This document shows, one piece after another, positions 32,888 through 40,860 of a stretch of DNA of 64,000 bases. This stretch comes from Polyangiaceae bacterium. GTDB lineage: Bacteria; Myxococcota_A; Polyangia; Polyangiales; Polyangiaceae. Position 1 is the stretch's first letter, and every line of letters begins with the position of its first letter. The position numbers and the translations under genes are program-made. The stretch covers positions 55,347-119,346 of the forward strand of contig JADLEQ010000070.1 in the NCBI GenBank assembly GCA_020846005.1. Reading direction: 5' to 3'. The notes under the pieces are model-generated. The model saw only the letters and a program-made list of their open reading frames with translations, was not told the origin of the DNA and did no database searches.

Positions 32888-33862
32888 ATGTCGCTACTCC
32901 TCTCCCAACCCCCCCCTACCGGGCGCCAGCGCCGCGTGCTCCTGGTCGACGCCGATCGCCTGCGGCGCGTCGAGCTGCGATCCATCCTCACCTCGGACGG
33001 CTACCTGGTCGATGAGGTCGCGGAGCCGGAGCAGGCCGTGGACGCGGCCCGGTCGGACCCGCCCGATCTCATCCTGCTCGACGTCGACCTGCCGGACGGG
33101 CTCGGGCTGGAGCTGTGCGGCGAGCTGCGCATGGAGGAGGAGATCCGCACGACCCCCATCGTGCTCCTCACCGCCGTCGACCCGGACAGCCAGGAGCACG
33201 CCGCCGTCCGCGGGCTGCTCGCCGGCGCCGACGACTACATCGCGACGCCGGCGCGCGCCGCCGAGGTCCGCGCCCGCGTGTGGGTGCAGCTCCGCAACCG
33301 GCGCGATCGCGAGCTCCTCCGCTGGATGTGCATGCGTCACGACGGCTACCGGAGCGCCGCGCTCTCCGACGCGCTCACCGGGGCGGCGAACCGCCGGGCC
33401 GCCGACGAGACGCTCGCCCGGCTCTGCAGCAGCCGCGAGGGCTTCGTCGCGCTCATCCTCGACGTGGATCACTTCAAGTCGATCAACGACACGCACGGGC
33501 ACTCGCAGGGCGACGTGGTGCTCTCGCAGCTCGCCGCGACCCTGCAGCGGGTCGCGCGCGCCGACGACATGGTGGCGCGGTTCGGCGGCGAGGAGTTCCT
33601 GGTGCTCGCGGCGGGCGCGCCGGCCGCCGCTGCGTCCGCGCTCGGTGAGCGGTACCGAGCGGCGGTGCAGTCGATGAAGCTGCCCGAGGGCTGCCCCGTC
33701 GGTCGGGTGACCGTCTCGGTGGGCGCCGGCGGCTTCCCGCCGGGGGTCGAGCCGGCGCCGGGGGACGTGGTGGAGCGGATCGACGCGGCGCTGTACGCCG
33801 CGAAGCGCGGCGGCCGCAATCGCGTCGTGGTGGCGCCTCTGCTCGAGGTGGTGGCCGCGTGA
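32888..33862 (+). CDS. Response regulator with an active-type GGDEF diguanylate cyclase domain
   Basis: 324 residues. The REC domain (about 15-130) has the phospho-acceptor Asp in LILLDVDLPDGLG. The GGDEF domain (about 160-315) reads RFGGEEFLVL with the RxxD inhibitory site RADD five residues earlier, and DALTGAANRRAADETLARL at its start. It therefore should make c-di-GMP and be product-inhibited. It is paired with the REC-EAL gene 6 bp upstream, giving an opposed synthesis/degradation pair. The next gene overlaps by GTGA. Confidence 0.93.
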   Translation: MSLLLSQPPPTGRQRRVLLVDADRLRRVELRSILTSDGYLVDEVAEPEQAVDAARSDPPDLILLDVDLPDGLGLELCGELRMEEEIRTTPIVLLTAVDPDSQEHAAVRGLLAGADDYIATPARAAEVRARVWVQLRNRRDRELLRWMCMRHDGYRSAALSDALTGAANRRAADETLARLCSSREGFVALILDVDHFKSINDTHGHSQGDVVLSQLAATLQRVARADDMVARFGGEEFLVLAAGAPAAAASALGERYRAAVQSMKLPEGCPVGRVTVSVGAGGFPPGVEPAPGDVVERIDAALYAAKRGGRNRVVVAPLLEVVAA

Positions 33863-34659
33863 CCAGCGAGGAGGCCCACGAGCGGCTCGTCGCCGCCCTC
33901 GCCAAGGGGATCGGCGATCTCCCGATGCTGCCACGCGCGGCCACGGAGATGATGCGGCTCGCGCAGTCGCAGGACGTAGACTTCGCGGAGGTGCGCCGCG
34001 TGGCGGAGGGGCACCCGCCGCTCGCCGCACGTCTGCTGGCGACGGCCAACTCGGTGCTCTACTCGCGGGGGAGTACGGTCGGCGCCGTCCAGGCTGCGAT
34101 CGTGCGACTCGGCGCCCAGGCGACGCGCGACATCCTGTTCCAGGCGAGCTACGCGACGGCGCTGCTCGACGGGAAGGAGGCGCGCGCGTTCCTCGAGGAG
34201 CGGTTCGTCCACTCGGGGCTGGCGGCTCGGGTCGCGCGCATGCTGGCGCCGCGGTTCGACGTCTCCGGCGACACCGCCTACGTCTGCGGGCTGCTCCACG
34301 ACGTCGGCGAGGCGCGCTGCGCGCGCGTGGCGGCGCGAGCGTTCAAGGAGGGGTGGGACGACGCGGTCCTCGCGGCCATCGACCGGCTGCACTGTCAGGC
34401 GGGCGGCGATCTCGCCGTCCGCTGGCGGCTCCCGGCCGAGATCGAGCGGGTCGCGCGGCACCACCACGACGAGGCGCCCGAGGACCCGCTCGTGCGCGTC
34501 GTGGCCGTCGCGGATCGGCTCGCCGAGCTCTACACCACGGGGGGGCTCGAGGCGGGGCTCCCCGCGCTCGCCGAGCGGTCCGGGCAGGACCTGGTCGCGC
34601 TGCTCGGCGTCGCCGAGCGCCTCGAGGCCGAGGCCTCGACGCTGCGCATGGCCGCGTGA
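33859..34659 (+). CDS. HDOD-domain signalling protein
   Basis: 266 residues. The HDOD domain (about 15-235) shows LPMLPRAATEMMRLAQ, HPPLAARLLATANSVLYSRG and the pseudo-HD region VCGLLHDVGEARCARVA, with RHHHDEAPEDPLVRVVAVAD. HDOD proteins in flagellated bacteria often sit with chemotaxis or c-di-GMP genes and act as non-catalytic adaptors. The GTG start overlaps the upstream cyclase gene stop (GTGA), suggesting a three-gene unit with REC-EAL and REC-GGDEF. Confidence 0.9.
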   Translation: MTSEEAHERLVAALAKGIGDLPMLPRAATEMMRLAQSQDVDFAEVRRVAEGHPPLAARLLATANSVLYSRGSTVGAVQAAIVRLGAQATRDILFQASYATALLDGKEARAFLEERFVHSGLAARVARMLAPRFDVSGDTAYVCGLLHDVGEARCARVAARAFKEGWDDAVLAAIDRLHCQAGGDLAVRWRLPAEIERVARHHHDEAPEDPLVRVVAVADRLAELYTTGGLEAGLPALAERSGQDLVALLGVAERLEAEASTLRMAA

Positions 34660-34699
34660 GGCGCTGGGCGGCGGGGGCCGCGGCGTCTCGGGAGCAGCG

Positions 34700-34722
34700 G
34701 CCGCGCGCCGACGAAGCGCGGC
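34700..34722. terminator. Convergent hairpin after the HDOD gene
   Basis: GCCGCGC and GCGCGGC pair perfectly around a 9-nt loop in the 78-bp gap between the plus-strand HDOD gene and the minus-strand carbonic anhydrase gene. No U-run. Confidence 0.4.
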
Positions 34723-34737
34723 GCCCGCTCGCGGGTG

Positions 34738-35868
34738 TCAGTGGGCGGCGTGCGCGCCGCCGTGCCCGGCGGGTGGGGCGGCGGCGGGCGGCGCCGCGGA
34801 GCTCGTCGCGGCGGGCGCGGGGGTCGGGGTCCTGGCCGCCGGGGTCGCCGCGGGGGCCGGCGTCTCGAGCACGGGCAGCGACGCGCGATCGCCCACGGTC
34901 CGCGCGAAGGCGCGCAGGCGCTCCGGCTCGTGGTGCCCGTTCACATCGACGATCCAGACGCGGCCGGGCCCCTCACCGAGGACGCCGTGCAGGTCCTCGA
35001 TCATCCCGACGACGGTGAGCTCGCCGGCGCGCACCTCGCGACCGAAGTCCCGCAGCGCGAGGGCGACCTGGTGCCGGACGTTGACGACCGCCCCGCGGGC
35101 GGGCGCGCGCGCCGCCTCCGGGAGCCGGCGCAGCGCGTGCTCGAGGCCGGGGTCGGGCTCGTCGCCCGCGACGACGACCGTCGCCAGCTCGGTCGCGATC
35201 GCGGCCTCGGACGCTGCGTGCGGATCCTCCTCGATCGGGGCGCCGTGGGGGTCGTGGGCCGCGCCGCGGTGGGCGGCGGCCTCGGGCGCTGGGCTGCCGT
35301 GGGCGGCGTCCGCTTGGGGCGCCGCGGCGGCGGCAGAGAGCCGCGCCTTCACGGCCCCGCAGCCGGTGTGCCCGACGACCAAGAGCAGCGGGGTGTGGAG
35401 GTGCGTCACCCCGTACGCCAGGCTGCCGCGCGCCGCGGGGACCTGATTGCCGGCGTTGCGCACGACGAACAGGTCGTGCTCGGGAGTGCCGTCGAGGGCC
35501 GCGACCTGAACACGGGAGTCGGCGCACGTGAGGAGCGTCGCGCGCGGGCGCTGATCGCGGCCGAGCGCGCCGTCCCGGCCGGGACGCTGCCGCGAGTAGC
35601 GAGCGTTCGCCTCGCCGACCTCGCCCAGGAGCGCGCGCGCGCGGGCGAGCGGGTCGGCGGCGTCGCGCTCCCAGGCGAACGGGAGCGGCATCGGCCCCGG
35701 GTCGGGCCGGGCCGCGGGGGCGGCGGAGTCGGCCGGGGCCGCCGAGGCCGCCGAGGCCGCTGCGGACGCCGCGGGCTTCGTCCGGGGCTTGCTGGCGCGC
35801 GCCTCCTGGCATCCCAGGCCGGCGGCGCCGAGGAGGAGGACGCACGAGAGCGCGCGACGTGACCGCAT
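34738..35868 (-). CDS. Beta-class carbonic anhydrase lipoprotein with His-rich insert
   Basis: Carbonic anhydrase interconverts CO2 and bicarbonate. A lipoprotein signal (ALSCVLLLGAAGLGC, Cys at about 20) is followed by an Ala/Pro-rich linker. The beta-CA core has zinc ligands in TLLTCADSRVQ and VVGHTGCGAVKA (Cys-Asp/Arg, His-x2-Cys). Between the zinc motif and the C-terminal part of the domain is an insert of about 50 residues rich in His, Ala and Asp. The last 60 residues are Ala/Pro-rich and end in GHGGAHAAH. Location is thus probably periplasmic or outer-membrane, unusual for a beta-CA. At 376 residues it is much longer than the 200-220 typical. Confidence 0.85.
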   Translation of the reverse strand: MRSRRALSCVLLLGAAGLGCQEARASKPRTKPAASAAASAASAAPADSAAPAARPDPGPMPLPFAWERDAADPLARARALLGEVGEANARYSRQRPGRDGALGRDQRPRATLLTCADSRVQVAALDGTPEHDLFVVRNAGNQVPAARGSLAYGVTHLHTPLLLVVGHTGCGAVKARLSAAAAAPQADAAHGSPAPEAAAHRGAAHDPHGAPIEEDPHAASEAAIATELATVVVAGDEPDPGLEHALRRLPEAARAPARGAVVNVRHQVALALRDFGREVRAGELTVVGMIEDLHGVLGEGPGRVWIVDVNGHHEPERLRAFARTVGDRASLPVLETPAPAATPAARTPTPAPAATSSAAPPAAAPPAGHGGAHAAH

Positions 35869-35923
35869 CGGCGGGATGAACGGCAGCGCGGTCCGCACCT
35901 TGAGGTCGGGGCGAGCTTCCGGG

Positions 35924-35939
35924 TGGCACGCGCGTTGCT
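35924..35939 (+). promoter_or_regulatory. Sigma-54 promoter for the histidine-kinase-like gene
   Basis: TGGCACGCGCGTTGCT is the closest match to the sigma-54 consensus in the window (TGGCACG, N4, TTGC; GG-N10-GC). The -12 G (35937) is 16 nt before an in-frame GTG at 35953. Confidence 0.75.
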
Positions 35940-35952
35940 CCCCGGAGTCGAC

Positions 35953-36687
35953 GTGGGCGCACCGTCGGACCAAGATCCCGGGATGGCCTCTGCCGGCCCC
36001 GAGGAGCTCATCGCCCTCCTCGGGCTGTTCACGCACGATCTCAGGAACCTCGTCGCCTCCATGCAGGCGAACGCCAGGACGATCCTCGACGACGAGGGCC
36101 TCGGAGACGACGCGCGCGCCGCGGCAGCGGATCTCGAGGATCTCTGCACGGCGATGGCGCGCGGCGTCCAGAACCTCGACGCGCTGTTCCCGGGCGAGCT
36201 CCCCCAGCCTCGGGACCACGTCTCCGTCGCCGCGCTGGTCACCGCCGCGGTCGAGGGGACGTCCGGGCTCGCTCGACTCCACGAGATCACGCTGCAGGTC
36301 GACCACGCCTCGATGGCGGGGCTGGAGACGACCGCGCATCGCGAGTGGCTGGATCTCTGCCTCTACGATCTGCTGGCGAACGCGATGGCCTACTCCACGG
36401 GCCGGGCGCCAGTGGCGATCCGCGCCGAGTCCGACCCGGTGGCGACGCGCCTTCACCTGGACGACGACGGCCCCAGCCTGCTCGGGACGCTGGGGCCCGG
36501 CGCGCTCACGCCCGCCGTCCAGCGGCAGGCGCACGCCAGGCGGGGCCGATACGGGCGCACCCTCGGGCTGCTCGGCGCGGCCGCGGCGGCGCGGCTGGGC
36601 GGCGCGAGCGTCGAGCTGGCTGACACACCGAGCGGCAACCGCGTGACGCTCGTGCTCCCGCCGGGGCGCACCACGCCGGTGCCCTGA
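35953..36687 (+). CDS. Sensor-less histidine-kinase-like protein
   Basis: About 244 residues. LIALLGLFTHDLRNLVASMQ is a HisKA-type phospho-acceptor helix (His of THDLRN). YDLLANAMAYS matches the N-box of a GHKL ATPase, but the later glycine boxes are degenerate (DDDGPSLLGTLGPG, GRTLGLLGAAAAARLGG). There is no input or membrane domain. The start is placed at the GTG at 35953 because it lies just after the sigma-54 promoter; ATG at 35983 is an equally possible start. It may phosphorylate a regulator such as one of the REC proteins upstream or work as a phosphotransferase; the partner is unknown. Confidence 0.75.
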   Translation: MGAPSDQDPGMASAGPEELIALLGLFTHDLRNLVASMQANARTILDDEGLGDDARAAAADLEDLCTAMARGVQNLDALFPGELPQPRDHVSVAALVTAAVEGTSGLARLHEITLQVDHASMAGLETTAHREWLDLCLYDLLANAMAYSTGRAPVAIRAESDPVATRLHLDDDGPSLLGTLGPGALTPAVQRQAHARRGRYGRTLGLLGAAAAARLGGASVELADTPSGNRVTLVLPPGRTTPVP

Positions 36688-36698
36688 CCGGTGGCCAT

Positions 36699-36719
36699 GC
36701 GCGGCTGCCCTTGCCGCGC
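36699..36719. terminator. Convergent hairpin between the kinase-like gene and the menaquinone operon
   Basis: GCGCGGC and GCCGCGC pair perfectly around a 7-nt loop (TGCCCTT). Located 11 bp after the plus-strand stop and 8 bp from the end of menE on the other strand. No U-run. Confidence 0.5.
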
Positions 36720-36726
36720 CGCCCGC

Positions 36727-38136
36727 TCACCCCAGCGGCGGGGCGAGCGCGCTCCGGACGGCCGCGCGGTGCACCTTGCCCGTCGTGGTCCGTGGCAGCG
36801 CGGCGGTCACGATCACACGGCGCGGTCGCTTGTACCCGGCGAGCCGGGTCGCGGCGAACGCGCAGAGCTCCTCTGGCGCCGCCTGGCGCCCCGCGCGCAG
36901 CGTGACCACGGCGACGACCCGTTCGCCCCACGCTTCGTCCGGCACGCCCACGGCGCACGCCTCCTCGACCGCGTGGTGCTCGAGCAAGGCGCGCTCGACC
37001 TCCGCGGGGTGGATGTTCTCGCCGCCGCTCACGATGCGCTCCGACGCGCGGCCGGTCACGTGCAGCGCGCCGCCAGCGTCGAGGTGGCCGAGGTCGCCCG
37101 TGTCGAGCCAGCCATCGCCGTCGAGCGGCGAGGCCGCGTCGGGGGGCCAGTGGCCGGAGAGGAGCGTCGGGCCGCGGACGAGGATCCGGCCGCCGACCAC
37201 GCGGAGCTCGACACCAGGGAGTGGTACCCCGGCGCCACGCGGGCCGAGCGGCGCCTCGCCGGGGCGCTCGGTCGTGACCTGGGAGGCCGCCTCGGTGAGG
37301 CCGTACGTGGTGAGCACCGGCACCCCACGAGCGCGCGCGTCGGCGAGCAGCGCCGGGGGGGCCGCCGCGCCCCCGAGCAGGACGGCGCGCAGGGCGCGAA
37401 CCGGCGCCCAGCGGGGTTCGAGTTCGAGCAGGAGCCGCAGCTGGCTCGGCACGAGCGACGCCAGCGTGATCCGCTCGTCCTCGAGCAGGCGCGCGAGCGC
37501 CGCGGGCGGTAGCCGCGGGCCGCCCGCAGGTGGCGCCAGCACCGCCGTGCGTCGGCCGGTGAGGCACCGGATCAGCACCGAGACGCCACCCACGTGCGCG
37601 GGCGGCATCGCGAGCAGCCAGCGGTCGTCGGCCTCCCACCCGAGGTGGGCGGCGCTGGCGCTCGCGGACGCCTCGATCGCGCGGCGCGAGAGCACGACGC
37701 CGCGCGGCTCGCCCGTCGAGCCGGAGGTCGTGACGATGAGCGCCGGGAGCTCGGGCGAGAGCGCGCGCGGGACGTCGTGCGGCGTCCGTACCGCGGGCGG
37801 GGGCTCGACGTCGCTCGCGACGACGAGCGACGGCCGAGCGCGCGCGAGGAGCGCCGCCCGCTCCGCCTCGACCAGGCGCGGGTGCACGAGGAGCGCCGGG
37901 ACGCCGAGGAGCAGGAGCGCGTCGAGCCAGGCCACGAAGGCCGGCGTGGCCTCGGCTGTCAACGCGACCGGCGCGCTCGGCTCGGCGCGTCCGCCTCCGA
38001 TCCCGCGCGCTCGGAGCCACGCGACGGCGCCGAGCGCCCGCGCGGCGCGCTCCGCCCAGGACACGCTCGCGCCGGCGTGGCGGAGCGCGATCGCGTCCGG
38101 CTCCTCGCGCGCCGCGTCGACCACGGAGAGCGTCAC
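36727..38136 (-). CDS. menE: o-Succinylbenzoate-CoA ligase MenE
   Basis: An acyl-CoA synthetase (AMP-binding) of 469 residues activating o-succinylbenzoate for menaquinone synthesis. Motifs: phosphate loop [45 protein letters not shown] and [20 protein letters not shown], with the C-terminal Lys region [13 protein letters not shown]. The function within the superfamily is taken from gene order: it is the last gene of a men operon. GTG start overlapping the menC stop (GTGA). Confidence 0.93.
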   Translation of the reverse strand: MTLSVVDAAREEPDAIALRHAGASVSWAERAARALGAVAWLRARGIGGGRAEPSAPVALTAEATPAFVAWLDALLLLGVPALLVHPRLVEAERAALLARARPSLVVASDVEPPPAVRTPHDVPRALSPELPALIVTTSGSTGEPRGVVLSRRAIEASASASAAHLGWEADDRWLLAMPPAHVGGVSVLIRCLTGRRTAVLAPPAGGPRLPPAALARLLEDERITLASLVPSQLRLLLELEPRWAPVRALRAVLLGGAAAPPALLADARARGVPVLTTYGLTEAASQVTTERPGEAPLGPRGAGVPLPGVELRVVGGRILVRGPTLLSGHWPPDAASPLDGDGWLDTGDLGHLDAGGALHVTGRASERIVSGGENIHPAEVERALLEHHAVEEACAVGVPDEAWGERVVAVVTLRAGRQAAPEELCAFAATRLAGYKRPRRVIVTAALPRTTTGKVHRAAVRSALAPPLG

Positions 38137-39191
38137 GCGAGGGCCCCCACGTCGCCGAGCCCCGGCTCGCGCCACGCCGCCAGCGTGCTCGGCGCGAGCC
38201 ACGACGGCGGCGGACCCTCCGCGACGAGCGCCGCCCAGGGCGCGAGGCCGTGGGCTCGCCTCCGGTCGCCTACGGCGAGCGCGAGCGCCGCGCACGCCGC
38301 GAGCCCGATCGGCCCCTCGTGCGTGTGCGAGAGCACCACGGCGGCGCCGGCCGCTCGCGCGGCGGACGCCAGGGCGAGCGAACGCCGCAGGCCGCCGACG
38401 GCGGTGGGCTTGAGGACCCAGGCCGCGGCCGGGAGCGCGGCGAGACGCTCGGGCGCGATCGTGTCGGGTCGCGCGTGGAGGCTCTCGTCCAGCGCGATGG
38501 GGACCGGGGCATCCCCGAGCGCGACGGGCGAGCCCAGGCAGGGTTCCTCCACCCACTCCGGGTCGAGCTCGGCCCACGCCGCGAGGCGGGCGCGCGCCTC
38601 CTCGGGCGGCCACGCGCGGTTGGCGTCGAGGCGGACGGCGAGGCCTGGGCCGTAGGTCGTCCGGAGCCGACGCAGCCCGTCGAGCTCCGCCTCCGCGAGG
38701 CCTGGCCGACCCACCTTGAGCTTCACGCACCGCGCCCCCCGGGCGACCTCGCGCTCGGCCGCGGCGTCCCACTCCGCCGGGGGGCCGTCGAGGAGCGCCG
38801 CCAGGGGCAGGGTGATCGGCGCGCGCGCGCCGAGCAGCGCCGGCGCCGGCACGCCCCGGCGTCGCGCGAGGCGATCGAGCGCGGCCGTCTCGAGCGCGTG
38901 GCGCGCCGACGGCAGGCGAAGCGGCGCCAGGTCGCCCCACGCGGCGAGCGCGGCGTCGAGCTCGTCCGGGAGCTCCGGGAGGCCGCGCCGCGCGAGCGCC
39001 CCCAGCCACGCGCCGACCTCGTCGAGCGAGTCCGGGGAATACCCGGGGAGCGGCGCCGCCTCGCCGCGCCCGCGCGTGACGCCCGCCCCGGCGACGACGA
39101 CGAGGCTCGTCCGCGCCGACCACCGCCGGTGGGCGTCGCGGGCCGCGACGGGGAGGCGCACCTCGCGTGGCACGAGGCGGAGCGGGATCAC
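38133..39191 (-). CDS. menC: o-Succinylbenzoate synthase MenC
   Basis: An enolase-superfamily dehydratase converting SHCHC to o-succinylbenzoate. The 352 residues retain the acid/base and metal residues: CVKLKVGR (KxK), [22 protein letters not shown] and VLKPTAVGG. The GTG start overlaps menA (GTGA) and the end overlaps menE. Confidence 0.93.
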   Translation of the reverse strand: MIPLRLVPREVRLPVAARDAHRRWSARTSLVVVAGAGVTRGRGEAAPLPGYSPDSLDEVGAWLGALARRGLPELPDELDAALAAWGDLAPLRLPSARHALETAALDRLARRRGVPAPALLGARAPITLPLAALLDGPPAEWDAAAEREVARGARCVKLKVGRPGLAEAELDGLRRLRTTYGPGLAVRLDANRAWPPEEARARLAAWAELDPEWVEEPCLGSPVALGDAPVPIALDESLHARPDTIAPERLAALPAAAWVLKPTAVGGLRRSLALASAARAAGAAVVLSHTHEGPIGLAACAALALAVGDRRRAHGLAPWAALVAEGPPPSWLAPSTLAAWREPGLGDVGALA

Positions 39192-40108
39192 CCGGGGTGC
39201 CCCCCCAGCCAGAGCCCCACGCCGAGGAGCGCCCCGAACAGCGCGAGGAGCCGGGCGGTCGCCACCAGCGAGGCGTTCAGCGCGCGGCCCTCCCGCGCCC
39301 GCACGTCGCGCGCCAGTCGCACCGCGAGCGGGAGCGAGAGCCACGGCGCCAGCGTCGCCCACCCCGCGAGGCCGCCGAGGGCCAGCGCGAGCGGGACGAG
39401 GAAGGCCACGGCGAGGAGCGCCGCGTGCTCGCCCAGCGCGCCGCGTCGGCCGAGCCGAACCGCGAGGGTGCGCTTGCCGGCCCGCGCGTCCGTCTCGCGG
39501 TCGCGCAGGTTGTTCACGACCAGGATCGCGGTCGCCAGGGCGCCGATCGGCACCGACGTCCACACGGCGAGCGCCGGGACGAAGCCGAGCGAGACCCACG
39601 CCGTCCCGCACACGGCGACCGGACCGAAGAACACGAACACGAAGGCGTCGCCCAGCCCGTGGTAGCCGAGTGGGTAGGGGCCACCGGTATAAGCGACGGC
39701 GGCGGCCATCGAGCAGAGGCCGATCACGACGATGGCGGGGCCCGCCGCCCACGTCAGGTAGGAGCCCACCGCGAGCGCCAGGGCGAGGACGACGAGCAGC
39801 CCGCGCTTCACCGCTCGCGCCTCGAGCAACCCCGCCTGCACCGCGCGGACGGGGCCCAGTCGCTCGGCCGTGTCGGCGCCCTTCTCGGCGTCGAACACGT
39901 CGTTGGCGAGGTTCGACGCGATCTGCAGGAGCATCGCGCCGGCGAGGGCGGCGGCCGTGGGCCCGGGGCGCAGCGCGCCGTGCGCGTGCGCGGCGCTCGC
40001 GCCGACGACCACGGGCGCGACGGCCGCGGGGAGCGTGGCTGGGCGGCAGGCGAGGAGCCACGCGCTCGGCGAGCCGGGCCGGGGGAGGCGCGCGGCGGCG
40101 GCGCTCAC
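39188..40108 (-). CDS. menA: 1,4-Dihydroxy-2-naphthoate polyprenyltransferase MenA
   Basis: A UbiA-family membrane prenyltransferase joining dihydroxynaphthoate to a polyprenyl chain, giving demethylmenaquinone. The 306 residues contain eight or so hydrophobic helices, the first prenyl-diphosphate motif [18 protein letters not shown] (NxxxDxxxD) and the second [19 protein letters not shown] (DxxxD). Start is GTG overlapping menH; the end overlaps menC. Confidence 0.95.
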   Translation of the reverse strand: MSAAAARLPRPGSPSAWLLACRPATLPAAVAPVVVGASAAHAHGALRPGPTAAALAGAMLLQIASNLANDVFDAEKGADTAERLGPVRAVQAGLLEARAVKRGLLVVLALALAVGSYLTWAAGPAIVVIGLCSMAAAVAYTGGPYPLGYHGLGDAFVFVFFGPVAVCGTAWVSLGFVPALAVWTSVPIGALATAILVVNNLRDRETDARAGKRTLAVRLGRRGALGEHAALLAVAFLVPLALALGGLAGWATLAPWLSLPLAVRLARDVRAREGRALNASLVATARLLALFGALLGVGLWLGGHPG

Positions 40109-40860
40109 GGCGCGAGCGCTCCGGAGCGCGCGAGCGCGCTGGCGAGGACGGCCCCGAGCGCCCCCGGCGCCTCGGTCGGGACGTCGTGGCCGGCGCCCGA
40201 CACGACGGCGCACCGCCCGCCCGGCGCCAGGCTCGCCAGCGCCGCCGCGGTCGCACGAAACTTCGCGTCGCGCTCCCCCGCCACGAAGGTGAGGGGTACG
40301 CTCGCCCGCTCGAGCGCGGGGTGGAGATCGGGCATCTCCGCCAGCCCGAGCGTCGCGAGCGCGGACGCCAGCCCGCGCGCCGAGTGGCCGGCGCGCTCGG
40401 CGCGGTGGCGCGCGCGAGGCGGGGCGGGGAGGGCGCTCCGGGTCGCGAAGAGCGGCTGCGCGTCCCAGGCGGCGAAGAACGCCTCGAGCCCCTCCTCGAG
40501 CAGCAGGCGCCGCCACTCCAGGTCCGCGGCGCGGCGGGCTGCGCGCTCCTCGGCGGTGCGCAGGCCCGCCGAGACGCCGATCAGCGTCGCCCCGAGGCAC
40601 AGCTCCGGGCGCGACAGCGCGAGCGCCAGCGCTACCCTGCCCCCCATCGAGTAGCCGACGAGGTGCACCGGGGCGGAGTCGGCGGCCAGCGCCGCGACGC
40701 GCTCGACCTCGGCGGCGAAGGTCGCCTGCGGGACGGGCACGCCCGCGTGTCCGTGGAGCGTGACGGGGTGGGGGAAGACCCCGACGGGGAGCAGGCTCAC
40801 CGTGGCGTCCCAGCTCCGCGGGGTGCCGGTGAAGCCGTGGAGGAGAAGCGCGGTCGTCAT
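40105..40860 (-). CDS. menH: MenH-like alpha/beta hydrolase (SHCHC synthase)
   Basis: A 251-residue alpha/beta hydrolase: LLLHGFTGTPRSWDATV (oxyanion region), nucleophile elbow VHLVGYSMGGRVALALA, and a C-terminal catalytic His in VSGAGHDVPTEAP. In the order menD-menH-menA it fits SHCHC synthase, which eliminates pyruvate from the MenD product. ATG start overlaps menD (ATGA). Confidence 0.88.
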   Translation of the reverse strand: MTTALLLHGFTGTPRSWDATVSLLPVGVFPHPVTLHGHAGVPVPQATFAAEVERVAALAADSAPVHLVGYSMGGRVALALALSRPELCLGATLIGVSAGLRTAEERAARRAADLEWRRLLLEEGLEAFFAAWDAQPLFATRSALPAPPRARHRAERAGHSARGLASALATLGLAEMPDLHPALERASVPLTFVAGERDAKFRATAAALASLAPGGRCAVVSGAGHDVPTEAPGALGAVLASALARSGALAP

